Below are positions 54,999-63,910 of a stretch of 64,000 nt of DNA, in pieces (position 1 is the stretch's first letter; each line of letters starts with the position of its first letter). The stretch is from Planctomycetaceae bacterium (lineage in GTDB: Bacteria; Planctomycetota; Phycisphaerae; UBA1845; UTPLA1). A model generated the notes under the pieces. It had not been told where the DNA came from, did no database searches, and saw nothing but the letters and a program-made list of their open reading frames with translations. The stretch lies in the NCBI GenBank assembly GCA_006969385.1, contig CP030884.1, positions 3,224,001-3,288,000 of the forward strand, in the 5' to 3' direction. Made by a program: the position numbers and the translations under genes.

Positions 54999-56867
54999 AT
55001 GTCTGCAAAGTCACCAGCGCACCGTCAGGTTGCAACAGCCTCATCACCATATCAAAACACATGCCGCCGCTTCGGCTTTGGGTTCGTGTTTGTCGCCTCG
55101 CTGGCCGCATTGACAGGCATGGCGTGCCCGTTTGATCCGACACCGACGCAAACGCCGGCTGATGTGGTCGGCGAGAATGCCTTTCGCGACATCACGGCCG
55201 ATATGGGAGCGCTGGCCCAGATGGGCGGTTGGGGTGGTATGGCCATTTTCGATTGCGATAACGACGGCGATTTGGATATCCTCGCGCTCGATGGGCCGGG
55301 GACGGGCAATAAGTTGTTGATGAATGACGGCTCGGGGAACTTCGCCAACAGCGCGGCCGCGACAGGCATTGAGATGACTGCGGATAACTGTACGACCGCG
55401 GGCGTAGGAGATTTCAATAACGACGGTTGGATGGATGTCATCATCGGTCGCCAGCGCATCGATGTGCCCGACGGCGCGGCAGTCGGCCCGGTGCTGATGC
55501 TCAATCAAGGCACGGATGGCGACGGGAATGTGTCGTTCGCGGCAGTTGATGGCGACACGAGTGGATTCACGCCCGATGATCCGACGATGGCGTTCGGTAT
55601 CGGCGATTTGGATAACGACGGCCTCCTCGATATCGTCGTCGGCAATTACGACATGGCGGCGGCCAGCCTGCTATTGGTACCCATTTACGAATCGCAGCCG
55701 AATGAGCTGTGGCGCTGCACCGGCATCAATAATGAGGGTGTGCCGCAATATGAATTGGTGGCCAATGCTGGTATCGATGGCACCGCCCAACGCGGTTGGT
55801 CGCCGGATACCGAAGGCGACATGTTTATCCCCGGTACGCTGGTGCTGCATCTGAGTGATGTCGATGGTGACGGCTTGCTGGATATTTTCGATTGCCACGA
55901 TATTCCGGGCGGCATTGATTACTTTCACAACAATGGCGATATGACGTTCACCCGCTTACAGAGCGATATCCTCAATAAGCATGGCGGCTGGATGGGGATG
56001 ACGAGCGGTGATATCGACGAAGACGGTGATATCGATTACTTCATCACCAACGTCGGCAGCGATTTTTCCAATACGTTTGTACCCAACACGCTGGGGAATG
56101 CACACAACGCGCCGGACGGTGCCTTCTTTCACAAACTGCTGCGCAATGACGGTGGCGTTCTGGTTGATATCACGGCTACGACGCCGGTCGAAGCCAACGG
56201 ACCGTTGATGCCCGGCAATCCGCGCGGCGGGATGAATCTGGAAGCGTTCGAGTTTGGGTTCGGTACGACGTTCATCGATGCGGACAATCGCGGCCTACTC
56301 GATCTTTATTGGATCGGCGATCTGATGTCGGTGGTCAGTGATAGTTTGATCTTGCATTCCGGCGGTGTCGGTCGCTTTATGCACAACACGGGTGACGGTG
56401 GATTTTTGGAGCAGACTGCAACTCGAGGTTTGTTTGATATTCCGGCGGAGCGCCCGCTGTTGTCGGGGCAGCACGAAGCGGGGCGCGCGCTGGCCGCTTG
56501 CGATCTGAATGGTGATGGCTGCCAAGACGTCGTGATGACAAACGGTATGATGCTGGGCGGTCGAGCACCGGGCTTGCGTGTGCTGCTCAATCCGGCGACC
56601 GACAGTCATTGGCTCACGGTGCGGTTACGCGGTGACGCGAGCAATCGAGCGGGCATCGGGGCCAAGGTAACGGTGACGGTGGGCGCGCGGACGCTGGTGC
56701 GCGAGGTGTTGTCGTCGAATAGCGCGTTTATGGGGCAGCAGCCCGAGGCGCATTTCGGGTTGGGCGCCGCCGATTCGATCGATTTGTTGCGGGTCGATTG
56801 GCCGTCGGGGGCGGTCACGGAGCAGACTGACGTAGCGGTGGACCAAATGTTGCTGGTCGAGGAATAG
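54999..56867 (+). CDS. FG-GAP/VCBS repeat lipoprotein with ASPIC/UnbV domain
   Basis: 622 residues. After a signal peptide ending in LTGMAC (lipobox Cys) come several beta-propeller repeats with calcium-type D-x-D/N-x-D-G motifs (DCDNDGDLDIL, DFNNDGWMDVI, DLDNDGLLDIV, DVDGDGLLDIF, DIDEDGDIDYF, DLNGDGCQDVV). The C-terminus (ATDSHWLTVRLRGDASNRAGIGAKVTV...) is an ASPIC/UnbV domain, as in CRTAC-like proteins. Start at 54999 is chosen because AAGGA is six bases upstream; ATG 54993 abuts that site. Probably an outer or paryphoplasm-side lipoprotein that binds glycans or proteins. A frequent planctomycete surface family. Confidence 0.88.
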   Translation: MSAKSPAHRQVATASSPYQNTCRRFGFGFVFVASLAALTGMACPFDPTPTQTPADVVGENAFRDITADMGALAQMGGWGGMAIFDCDNDGDLDILALDGPGTGNKLLMNDGSGNFANSAAATGIEMTADNCTTAGVGDFNNDGWMDVIIGRQRIDVPDGAAVGPVLMLNQGTDGDGNVSFAAVDGDTSGFTPDDPTMAFGIGDLDNDGLLDIVVGNYDMAAASLLLVPIYESQPNELWRCTGINNEGVPQYELVANAGIDGTAQRGWSPDTEGDMFIPGTLVLHLSDVDGDGLLDIFDCHDIPGGIDYFHNNGDMTFTRLQSDILNKHGGWMGMTSGDIDEDGDIDYFITNVGSDFSNTFVPNTLGNAHNAPDGAFFHKLLRNDGGVLVDITATTPVEANGPLMPGNPRGGMNLEAFEFGFGTTFIDADNRGLLDLYWIGDLMSVVSDSLILHSGGVGRFMHNTGDGGFLEQTATRGLFDIPAERPLLSGQHEAGRALAACDLNGDGCQDVVMTNGMMLGGRAPGLRVLLNPATDSHWLTVRLRGDASNRAGIGAKVTVTVGARTLVREVLSSNSAFMGQQPEAHFGLGAADSIDLLRVDWPSGAVTEQTDVAVDQMLLVEE

Positions 56868-57060
56868 ACACGTTAAGTGACTGGATTGATTTCCGGAGCG
56901 ATGCTCTGGCGAGAACAGACATACCATTGATTTCACCTATCCCTGTTTTTTCCTCGATGGTTGGTCACAGCGGTTGCGGCGGGTATCATCCGCGCCAGTG
57001 TTTTTGAATCGCTGCCGGATGTGTACCGGTCTAAAAATTCCCTGGAAAAGGAGCTGTCCG

Positions 57061-57783
57061 ATGCGGAAATATCTACTTGCTGCGACCGTTGTGTTGCTGT
57101 CGTGCCAATTCGCCATTGCCGAAACGGCCGAAGACGTCATGAAGAAGATTGCCGAGAGAACCAAAAAGCACAAAACCATTCAGTACAAGATGAAGCAAAC
57201 GTCGAAGCTCGATCACATGGGGCAGGGCTCCACGACCGAGACTGTGGGTGATTACAAGTATCTTCGTAAAGACGACAAAACGTTCGTACATGCTGACATG
57301 ACGACCAAGATGGACGCCGGCATGATGAAGACCTCGTCGAAGTCCAAAATGGTGGTCGACGGTGAATTCATGTGGGTGCACACCGACTCGGTGACCGAGG
57401 TCAACGGCCAAAAGATGCCGCAGGAAAGCGTCATGAAGAACAAGATCGACAATAAATTGCTCGATCCCGCTTCGATGGAAGGCATGAAGAACTACGAGTT
57501 AAAGCTGCTGCCGGAGGAAAAGGTCGATGGCAAAGACGCGTGGGTGATTGAAGGCACGCCCAAAGACGCGACGATGAAGACCCAGCAAGGTCGCGTTGTC
57601 TCGTGGTACGACCAAAAGACGGGGCTGCCGATCAAAATGATCGGCTATACGCCGGACGGTAAGGAAATGAGCACCACCACGTTCAGCGATGTTAAAGTCG
57701 ATGAAAAGCTGAGCTCCGAACTCTTCACATTTGAACCGCCCGCCGGTGTGCAGGTGATGGATATGACCAAGATGGGTGGGTAA
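57061..57783 (+). CDS. LolA-like outer-membrane lipoprotein carrier family protein
   Basis: 240 residues. Signal peptide MRKYLLAATVVLLSCQFAIAE; then a sequence of paired Lys/Thr-rich strands (TIQYKMKQTSKLDHMGQGST, KSKMVVDGEFMWVHTD) and EGMKNYELKLLPEEKVDGKDAWVIEGTPKD, SWYDQKTGLPIKMIGYTPDGK, the half-barrel pattern of LolA/LolB-like and DUF4292-type proteins. ATG 57061 is preceded by AAGGAG at 9 bases; further upstream in frame there is no ribosome site. No Cys lipobox in the right place is clear, so it is probably soluble and exported. A strong terminator follows. It may carry lipids or lipoproteins. Confidence 0.8.
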   Translation: MRKYLLAATVVLLSCQFAIAETAEDVMKKIAERTKKHKTIQYKMKQTSKLDHMGQGSTTETVGDYKYLRKDDKTFVHADMTTKMDAGMMKTSSKSKMVVDGEFMWVHTDSVTEVNGQKMPQESVMKNKIDNKLLDPASMEGMKNYELKLLPEEKVDGKDAWVIEGTPKDATMKTQQGRVVSWYDQKTGLPIKMIGYTPDGKEMSTTTFSDVKVDEKLSSELFTFEPPAGVQVMDMTKMGG

Positions 57784-57849
57784 GCCCCGTCGTTCACAAT
57801 CATTGCGGATGCCACTTCGGGCGAGCCCTCGGGCGCAGAATTTCACCAA

Positions 57850-57877
57850 CAGACGCCGATCTTCGGCGTCTGTTTTT
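57850..57877 (+). terminator. Terminator of the LolA-like gene
   Basis: CAGACGCCGA and TCGGCGTCTG form a 10-base perfect stem with a 3-base loop, then TTTTT. Confidence 0.92.
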
Positions 57878-57971
57878 GTTTTCGCGCGGCATGTTTTCGA
57901 GGTCGCGGGGGCAGTCGTCGATTTGCCGGATTGATTCCTTCCCTGGAAGGCCTGCGCGGCCCGATTCGGTG

Positions 57972-58000
57972 TTTACAGGTGCCGGAAGTTGGGATAGTCT
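57972..58000 (+). promoter_or_regulatory. Candidate promoter upstream of tRNA-Gln
   Basis: TTTACA (57972-57977), a 17-base spacer and TAGTCT (57995-58000). It would give a 200-base leader before the tRNA. No gene is seen between 57880 and 58209. Confidence 0.4.
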
Positions 58001-58209
58001 ACCAGTAGTTTCCCCCGGGGCTGACCGATGGCGAACCTTGGTTCGGTGGCGGTCGGAGGGCGTTCCGCACGCGGCAGAGCGTTCTAGCCCAGAGGAAATA
58101 CTGCGCAGCCGCGTCTTTTCAGCAGCAGGCGACTTGGCCCCGATCCAGTGGGCCGATTTCGTGCTGTGAATGCAGCTGCACCAGGCACGAACGTAAAGTC
58201 GCTGTCCAT

Positions 58210-58280
58210 AACCCGGTAGTGTAATGGCAGCACAGCAGTTTTTGGTACTGCTTGTCAAGGTTCGAATCCTTGCCGGGTTG
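58210..58280 (+). tRNA. tRNA-Gln (anticodon TTG)
   Basis: A full cloverleaf: acceptor AACCCGG/CCGGGTT with discriminator G, D arm GTGT/GCAC, anticodon stem GCAGT/ACTGC with loop TTTTGGT (anticodon TTG, Gln), T arm CAAGG/CCTTG with TTCGAAT loop. CCA is not encoded. The glmU-like start lies only 45 bases downstream, so tRNA and gene may share a transcript. Confidence 0.95.
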
Positions 58281-58324
58281 TGTCTGTCGACGCTTTTTCG
58301 TCAATTGCAGGAGAACGATGCCTT

Positions 58325-59416
58325 ATGGCGTCCAGCGCTAACAGTTCCGGAACTGCGGACGGTCAACGCGATCTGGCGGCGATTATTCTCGCCGCCGGTA
58401 AATCCACGCGCATGAAAACCGAGAAGCCCAAGGTGCTGCATGAGTTGTGCGGTCGCCCGATGCTCGGCCATGTGATCGGGGCCTGTCGCGCCGCCGGCAT
58501 CCAGAAGTTCTTCATCATCGTCGGCTTCGCCAAAGAGCAGATTATTCGCGCTTACGAGGGCGAGCCCGGCGTGCATTTCGTCGAACAGGCCGAACAGAAG
58601 GGCACCGGTCACGCCGTGGCCATGTGTACCGATGCGTTTAAAGGCTTCAAAGGTGATGCGATCGTGATCGCCGGTGATATGCCGATGATTCGCCCGGAAA
58701 CGTTACGGTCGCTCGTGCAAAGCCACCGCGCCGCCGCGGCGCAGGCATCGTTGGCGACAACGGTGCTGGAAGACCCGACCAGCTACGGTCGCATCGTCCG
58801 CAATAGCGCCGGCGATTTTGAAAAAATCGTCGAGCATCGCGACTGCACCGAAGATCAGCTCGGCATTTGTGAAGTCAACCCGAGCTATTACTGCTTCGAT
58901 GCGATTTCGCTTTTTGAAACACTCCCCAAGATTCAGCCCAACAACGCCAAGGGTGAATATTACATCACTGACGTGTTGGAAATTCTTTTGAAAGAAGGCA
59001 AGAAGGTGCGCGCCGCAACGACGGTGCCCGCCGAAGATGCCGTCGGCATCAATTCGCGCGCCGACTTGGCCGATGTCACGGCGATTATGCAGAACCGCAT
59101 CCATCAGTATTGGATGAGCGAAGGCGTCACCATCGAAGCGCCGCAAAGTACGCGCATTGATGCGGATGTGTCGATCGGCGTCGAGACGGTGATTCGCCCG
59201 TTCACTTTTTTAGAAGGTGATGCGTCGATCGGTGCCAACTGTACGGTGGGACCGTTTGCGTTCGTTCGCCATGGTTCCACGGTGGATGATGGTGCGGTCG
59301 TCGGGCCGACGGTGTTAAACGCGTTTGACGCGGCCAGTCAGGCACCGCGCAGCGAGAGCCCGATTCGACGACGCGAGACGGCGGAAGTTGTAAGGCAACC
59401 GCCGGTGCAAGGATAA
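58325..59416 (+). CDS. glmU: GlmU-like uridylyltransferase with truncated acetyltransferase domain
   Basis: 363 residues. N-terminal nucleotidyltransferase: LAAIILAAGKSTRMKTEKPKVLHELCGRPM, GTGHAVAM, IAGDMPM and EVNPSYYCFD, as in GlmU, which makes UDP-GlcNAc from GlcNAc-1-phosphate. From about 255 a left-handed beta-helix begins (IDADVSIGVETVIRPFTFLEGDASIGANCTVGPFAFVRHGS) but ends after about four coils in VLNAFDAASQAPRSESP..., whereas E. coli GlmU (456 residues) continues with the acetyltransferase site. So GlcN-1-P acetylation must come from another protein. Start by GGAG upstream. It leads into prs. Confidence 0.85.
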   Translation: MASSANSSGTADGQRDLAAIILAAGKSTRMKTEKPKVLHELCGRPMLGHVIGACRAAGIQKFFIIVGFAKEQIIRAYEGEPGVHFVEQAEQKGTGHAVAMCTDAFKGFKGDAIVIAGDMPMIRPETLRSLVQSHRAAAAQASLATTVLEDPTSYGRIVRNSAGDFEKIVEHRDCTEDQLGICEVNPSYYCFDAISLFETLPKIQPNNAKGEYYITDVLEILLKEGKKVRAATTVPAEDAVGINSRADLADVTAIMQNRIHQYWMSEGVTIEAPQSTRIDADVSIGVETVIRPFTFLEGDASIGANCTVGPFAFVRHGSTVDDGAVVGPTVLNAFDAASQAPRSESPIRRRETAEVVRQPPVQG

Positions 59417-59558
59417 GCGTGGTCGATTGTCCGGCCGTATTCGCAACGGAAATCGGCAAATAATATTTTGGGTGTGACCACGGAGCGTAGTTACACGGGA
59501 CAAGTAACCGGCAGGGGCTCGCACGACGCGGGCGCGGCCAACGTAGGCGGATAACTCG

Positions 59559-60521
59559 ATGAGCGCGTTCAACGGCGAGTTAAAGGTGTTCAGCGGTCGG
59601 GCCAACCCGGCGCTGACCGAAGAGATATGCAACTATCTCGATATCCGCCCGGGCCGGGTGCATGCCGAGACGTTTCCCGATGGCGAGTTGTTCGTCAAAT
59701 TGCACGAAGACGTGCGCGGCCGCGATGTGTTTGTGGTGCAGTCGACGTGCCGACCGGTGAACGACAATTTGCTGGAGTTGTTGATCTTTATCGATTGCTT
59801 GCGACGTGCTTCGGCCAAGCGGATCACGGCGGTGTTGCCGTACTTCGGTTATGCCCGGCAGGATCGCAAAGACGAAGGTCGCGTGCCGATTACCGCCAAG
59901 CTGGTGAGCAACATCATTACCAAGGCGGGTGCCGATCGCGTATTGACGATGGACTTGCACGCGGCCCAGATTCAGGGCTTTTTCGATATTCCGGTCGATC
60001 ACCTCGAAGGCGGCCCGGTCTTTACCAAGCACTTCGAGAAGCTCGACCCGAAAGAGACGGTGCTCGTCAGCCCCGATGTCGGTAACGTCAAACGGGCGCG
60101 CGGCTTTGCCGAAGGCATCGGTTGCGATCTGGCAATTATCGACAAACGTCGAATTTCCGGCAGCACGGCCGTCTCCAATACCATCATCGGTAACGTCGAA
60201 GGCCGCGACGTTTTGATGATCGACGACATGATCGCCACGGCGGGCACGTTATGCGAGGCCGCCAAGTTGGTGAAGGAACGCGGTGCCCGCACGGTGCGCG
60301 GTGCCGCCACGCACGCCGTGTTTGCCGGGCCGGCGTTCGATCGGCTTGAGAAAACGCCGTTTACCGAGTTGGTTGTGGCCAACACGATTCCGGTGAGCAA
60401 TGAGGCGCGCGAGCGCTTGCCGCATCTGAAGGTTCTAAGTGTGGCGGATATTTTGGGCGAAGCGATCGCCCGCATCCACACGCATAAATCGATAAGCAGT
60501 TTGTTTGTGAAAGCAGAGTAG
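59559..60521 (+). CDS. prs: Ribose-phosphate pyrophosphokinase
   Basis: 320 residues, usual length. Makes PRPP from ribose-5-phosphate and ATP for nucleotides, His and Trp. Start motif KVFSGRANPALTEEICNYL; VRGRDVFVVQSTCRPVNDNLLEL; YARQDRK (flexible loop Arg); DLHAAQIQGFFDIPVDHL; and the PRPP loop VLMIDDMIATAGTLCEAA (about 218-235). It lies 140 bases after the glmU-like gene and 18 before rplY, an order found in many bacteria. Confidence 0.96.
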   Translation: MSAFNGELKVFSGRANPALTEEICNYLDIRPGRVHAETFPDGELFVKLHEDVRGRDVFVVQSTCRPVNDNLLELLIFIDCLRRASAKRITAVLPYFGYARQDRKDEGRVPITAKLVSNIITKAGADRVLTMDLHAAQIQGFFDIPVDHLEGGPVFTKHFEKLDPKETVLVSPDVGNVKRARGFAEGIGCDLAIIDKRRISGSTAVSNTIIGNVEGRDVLMIDDMIATAGTLCEAAKLVKERGARTVRGAATHAVFAGPAFDRLEKTPFTELVVANTIPVSNEARERLPHLKVLSVADILGEAIARIHTHKSISSLFVKAE

Positions 60522-60539
60522 TAACGAGGATTCACTGCG

Positions 60540-61184
60540 ATGGAAATTCCGAATGTAACGATCGAAGCGCGCAAGTGTAAGGGATCGCGCGCCGCCGCCC
60601 GGCTCCGCCGCGACGGCAAACTCCCCGGTGTGCTGTACGGCCACGGTCGGGACCCGTTTTCGCTGACGATGGCCACCCGCGTGGTCGAAGACCTGATCGA
60701 GGATGGCGTTCACGTGGTGAATCTTTCGCTCGACGGCAAAAGCCAGGCCTGTCAGCTCAAGGATGCCCAATGGGATCACTTGGGCCGCGACCTGTTGCAC
60801 ATCGACTTGCTGCGCGTCGATCTCAACGAACGCGTACACGTCACCGTGCCGCTCGAATACCACGGTACGGCCGCCGGTCAGTCCGAAGGCGGTCAGGTTT
60901 ACCACGAAATGACCGAGATCGAAATCGACTGCGTCGTGTCGGCCATTCCCGATTTCATCCGTGTCGATGTCGACGGCATGAAGTTGGACGACACGCTTCA
61001 CGTTAGCGATCTGAAGCTGCCGGCCGATGTTAAGCCGCTGGCCGACGAAGACGCGGTGGTGGCCACCTGTAAGATTCCGACCGTCAGCGAAGAAGAAGAA
61101 CCGGTCGAAGGCGAAGAGGCGGAAGTCACCGAACCCGAAGTCATCGGCAAGGGCAAGGCCGAGGAAGAAGATTCGGACGACTAG
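60540..61184 (+). CDS. rplY: Ribosomal protein bL25 (CTC type)
   Basis: 214 residues, the long CTC form with an N-terminal L25 domain binding 5S rRNA ([34 protein letters not shown]) and a beta-rich C-terminal domain ([32 protein letters not shown]). It ends in a Glu-rich tail. GAGG is upstream. Lies in a run with pth. Confidence 0.95.
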   Translation: MEIPNVTIEARKCKGSRAAARLRRDGKLPGVLYGHGRDPFSLTMATRVVEDLIEDGVHVVNLSLDGKSQACQLKDAQWDHLGRDLLHIDLLRVDLNERVHVTVPLEYHGTAAGQSEGGQVYHEMTEIEIDCVVSAIPDFIRVDVDGMKLDDTLHVSDLKLPADVKPLADEDAVVATCKIPTVSEEEEPVEGEEAEVTEPEVIGKGKAEEEDSDD

Positions 61185-61243
61185 TCGTGTGGCTGTGGCG
61201 CTGGTTGACTGGCAAACGGGATGTGCAGGCGGGACCGCAAGCG

Positions 61244-61828
61244 ATGAAGTTGATCGTCGGCCTTGGCAATCCCGGACCGGAGTACGTCGAAACGCGGCAT
61301 AACGTCGGCTTTAAGGCTGCGGATGTGTTGAACGAGCGGTGGCAACTCGGCAGTTGGCGCAACAAGTTTTCCGGCCTCTATGAAAAGGGGCTAATCTGCG
61401 ACCAGCAGGTTGTCGTGTTGAAACCGATGACCTACATGAACCTGAGCGGCAAGAGCGTGTTGGCCGCGGTTCAGTTTTTCGATGTCGCGCCGGAAAATAT
61501 GATGGTCTTGTCCGACGACGTCGATCTGCCGCTGGGGCGCTTGCGGTTGCGGGGCTCCGGCTCGGCGGGCGGCCAGAAAGGCTTGGGCGACATCCTCAAG
61601 CGGCTCGGCTCGCAAGAAGTACCGCGCGTACGAATCGGCATCGGCCGACCGGCGCGCGGCAGCGTGTCCGACTTTGTGTTGGGCCGCTTCGCCAAGGATG
61701 AGGTCGATGACGCCGAGCGCGCCGTGCAGCGTGCCGCCGATGCTGTTGAGTATTGGCTGCGGCACGGGCTCGACAAGGCCATGGGTGAATTCAACCGCGC
61801 GGATGCCGTAAACGGTGCCGACGCGTAG
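61244..61828 (+). CDS. pth: Peptidyl-tRNA hydrolase
   Basis: 194 residues. Releases peptides from prematurely dropped peptidyl-t[26 protein letters not shown] carries Asn9 and catalytic His19; [12 protein letters not shown] and [27 protein letters not shown] follow with the usual active-site Asp. The ATG at 61244 is the family start; a GTG at 61187, just 2 bases after rplY, would add 19 Trp-rich residues and is possible because of the tight coupling. Ribosome site is weak for both. Confidence 0.93.
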   Translation: MKLIVGLGNPGPEYVETRHNVGFKAADVLNERWQLGSWRNKFSGLYEKGLICDQQVVVLKPMTYMNLSGKSVLAAVQFFDVAPENMMVLSDDVDLPLGRLRLRGSGSAGGQKGLGDILKRLGSQEVPRVRIGIGRPARGSVSDFVLGRFAKDEVDDAERAVQRAADAVEYWLRHGLDKAMGEFNRADAVNGADA

Positions 61829-61929
61829 CGAGATCAGTGGCAAGGATAAGAGACGAACGCCAAAGGAATGATGGTAGTGATGCGCCGCATGGCTCAAGGC
61901 AGCGTAGCGGCCAATTGGAGTAACCGATT

Positions 61930-62472
61930 GTGATTCTATACGAAGGCATGTTTTTGTTGGATCCGGCGCTGGCGTCGGACATGGAAGCCGCGGAAGCGGA
62001 ATTGAATCGACTGTTCGAGCGCGCCGGTGCCGAGTTGGTTGGCAAGCGCAGCTGGGACGAGCGCAAGTTGGCGTACCCGATCAAGAAGTTTCGCCGCGGG
62101 CTGTACATCCTGACGTACTTCAAGGCCGACCCCAACAAGATCGTGGGTCTCGAACGCGACGTACAACTGAGCGATCGTGTCTTGCGCGTGCTGATCCTGA
62201 ATCGCGAAACGATGACGGATGAGGCGGTGCAGAAGTCGCTGGCGGCCGATCCGCCCAAGTTGGCCCCGCGCCGCGAAGATCGCGATGACCGTGGAGATCG
62301 CGGCGACCGAGGGGACCGGGGAGAACGTGGTGGCCGTGGCGGTCGCGGCGAAAGAGGCGAGCGGAGCGATCGACGCGATCGCGACGACCGCGACCGTGAG
62401 TCCGGTGATGAATCGAAGCGTGACGGCGATGCGCCGGTAACGGCGTCAGCCGGTGCGGATTCGGACGAATAG
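61930..62472 (+). CDS. rpsF: Ribosomal protein bS6 with RG-rich tail
   Basis: 180 residues, GTG start with GGAG 9 bases upstream. Residues 1-100 are a normal S6 (ILYEGMFLLDP...RRGLYILTYFKADPNKIVGLERDVQLSDRVLRVLI), which binds 16S rRNA with S18. From about 112 to 155 is a tail of repeated RGD/RGE/RGG units (DRGDRGDRGERGGRGGRGER). Normal S6 is about 100-135 residues. Such RG-rich tails often bind RNA. It precedes ssb and rpsR as in most bacteria. Confidence 0.95.
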   Translation: MILYEGMFLLDPALASDMEAAEAELNRLFERAGAELVGKRSWDERKLAYPIKKFRRGLYILTYFKADPNKIVGLERDVQLSDRVLRVLILNRETMTDEAVQKSLAADPPKLAPRREDRDDRGDRGDRGDRGERGGRGGRGERGERSDRRDRDDRDRESGDESKRDGDAPVTASAGADSDE

Positions 62473-62525
62473 GAACCAGCGGCGTCTTGGCGGGCGTTGC
62501 AGCGCGGAATTGAAAGGACAACAGC

Positions 62526-62966
62526 ATGGCCAGCTTCAACAAAGTCATTCTCGCAGGCAACCTCACGCGCGATCCGCAGTTATCGACGCTGCCTTCGGGC
62601 ACGCCGGTGGTCGAATTGGGCATTGCGTGCAATCGCAGGTGGAAGGGTAAGGACGGATCTTCCAATGAGGAAGTCACCTACGTCGATGTCCGCAGCTACG
62701 GTCGCCAAGCCGAAGTCATCAATCAGTATTTCAACAAAGGCAAGCCCATTCTGATCGAAGGTCGTTTGAAGTTCGATCAATGGGAAGGCAAAGACGGCGG
62801 CAAGCGCAGCAAGCTCTACGTCGTGATGGAAAGCTTCAGCTTCGTCGGCAGCGCCGGTGGTGGCGGCGGCGGAAGTGGCGGCGGGCGCGATGAGCCCGGC
62901 CATAGTGATGAAATGCCGCCCGTAAGTGCCGGTGCCGATGGCGGAATGGATGATATTCCCTTCTAG
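62526..62966 (+). CDS. ssb: Single-stranded DNA-binding protein
   Basis: 146 residues: OB fold 1-112 (MASFNKVILAGNLTRDPQLS, VTYVDVRSYGRQAEVINQYF, GKPILIEGRLKFDQWEGKDG), a Gly-rich linker and the acidic DDIPF tail which recruits replication and repair proteins. ATG preceded by AAAGGACAACAGC. Stands between rpsF and rpsR, the classical order. Confidence 0.96.
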   Translation: MASFNKVILAGNLTRDPQLSTLPSGTPVVELGIACNRRWKGKDGSSNEEVTYVDVRSYGRQAEVINQYFNKGKPILIEGRLKFDQWEGKDGGKRSKLYVVMESFSFVGSAGGGGGGSGGGRDEPGHSDEMPPVSAGADGGMDDIPF

Positions 62967-63080
62967 TCCGCATCGAATTGCGATGCACGCGGCTGGAAGA
63001 AACAGTATTCGGAAAAAGTCGATGCTCGGTATTGGATGATCGAATTTACCGAGCGTAGTTAGAAAGGTAGAACAACAAAG

Positions 63081-63308
63081 ATGGCAGCAAAACGACGCGG
63101 TGGCAGAGTCAACAAATGCCGATTCACTCGGGACAATACCATCGACGAAATCGATTACAAGGATTTGGCGATGTTGCAGAAGATGGTGACGTCGCAAGGC
63201 AAGCTCTTCGCCCGCAAGCGCAGCGGCAACTGCGCCAAGGCCCAGCGCAGAGTTCGGCAAGCCCTTAAGCGGGCACGTTTTATCGGCTTGATGCCGTTTA
63301 CCGGCTAA
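63081..63308 (+). CDS. rpsR: Ribosomal protein bS18
   Basis: 75 residues. The pattern CRFTRDNTIDEIDYKDLAML and the basic end ARKRSGNCAKAQRRVRQALKRARFIGLMPFT is S18, which binds with S6 on the platform of the 30S subunit. Two Cys (CRF and NCA) could bind zinc in some S18 forms. Confidence 0.95.
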   Translation: MAAKRRGGRVNKCRFTRDNTIDEIDYKDLAMLQKMVTSQGKLFARKRSGNCAKAQRRVRQALKRARFIGLMPFTG

Positions 63309-63337
63309 ACGCCGCGGATTGAGGAGCTTCGAGAAAA

Positions 63338-63910
63338 ATGAAACTGCTACTTCGAAAAGATATCGATAGCCTGGGCCTTTGTGGCGATGTGGTCGAAGTC
63401 TCGACCGGCTATGCGCGCAACTACTTGCTGCCGCAGCATCTCGCACTCGAGCCCACCAAGGCAAACCTGAAGGCGATCGAAGAAGACAAGAAGATCGCCG
63501 CCGCCGCGCGCGAGCGCAAGCGCAAGATGTTGCAGGATACCTGCAAGCGGCTCGAGGGCGTCGAAGTCAACATTAGCGCCGCCTGTACGCCGGAAGGCCA
63601 CCTCTACGGGTCGGTCGGTCCGCGCGAAATCTCCAGTGCCCTCCTTGCGGAAGGCCACTCGGTGCACGCCGATCAGATCAAGATGACGGCCAACATCAAG
63701 GAAGTCGGTACATTCCAGGTTCCGATAGTGTTCGCCGACGACATTCGCACCGAAGCGAAGGTCTGGGTGGTGCGTGAGAAGACGTTGGGCGAAGAAGAGG
63801 AAGAAGCAATGGCAGGTGAGACGGAGGTCACCGATGACGCAGATCAAGCCACCGCAGGGACCGCGGAAGACCAACCAGCAGGCTCAGACGAGCCCGCCGG
63901 CGCTAACTGA
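63338..63910 (+). CDS. rplI: Ribosomal protein bL9 with acidic extension
   Basis: 190 residues. N-terminal domain MKLLLRKDIDSLGLCGDVVEVSTGYARNYLLP, central helix, C-terminal domain (CTPEGHLYGSVGPREI). Normal L9 is about 150; the last 40 residues are an acidic Glu/Ala/Asp/Thr-rich tail (EEEEAMAGETEVTDDADQ). The tail's coding region overlaps the dnaB start. Confidence 0.95.
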   Translation: MKLLLRKDIDSLGLCGDVVEVSTGYARNYLLPQHLALEPTKANLKAIEEDKKIAAAARERKRKMLQDTCKRLEGVEVNISAACTPEGHLYGSVGPREISSALLAEGHSVHADQIKMTANIKEVGTFQVPIVFADDIRTEAKVWVVREKTLGEEEEEAMAGETEVTDDADQATAGTAEDQPAGSDEPAGAN

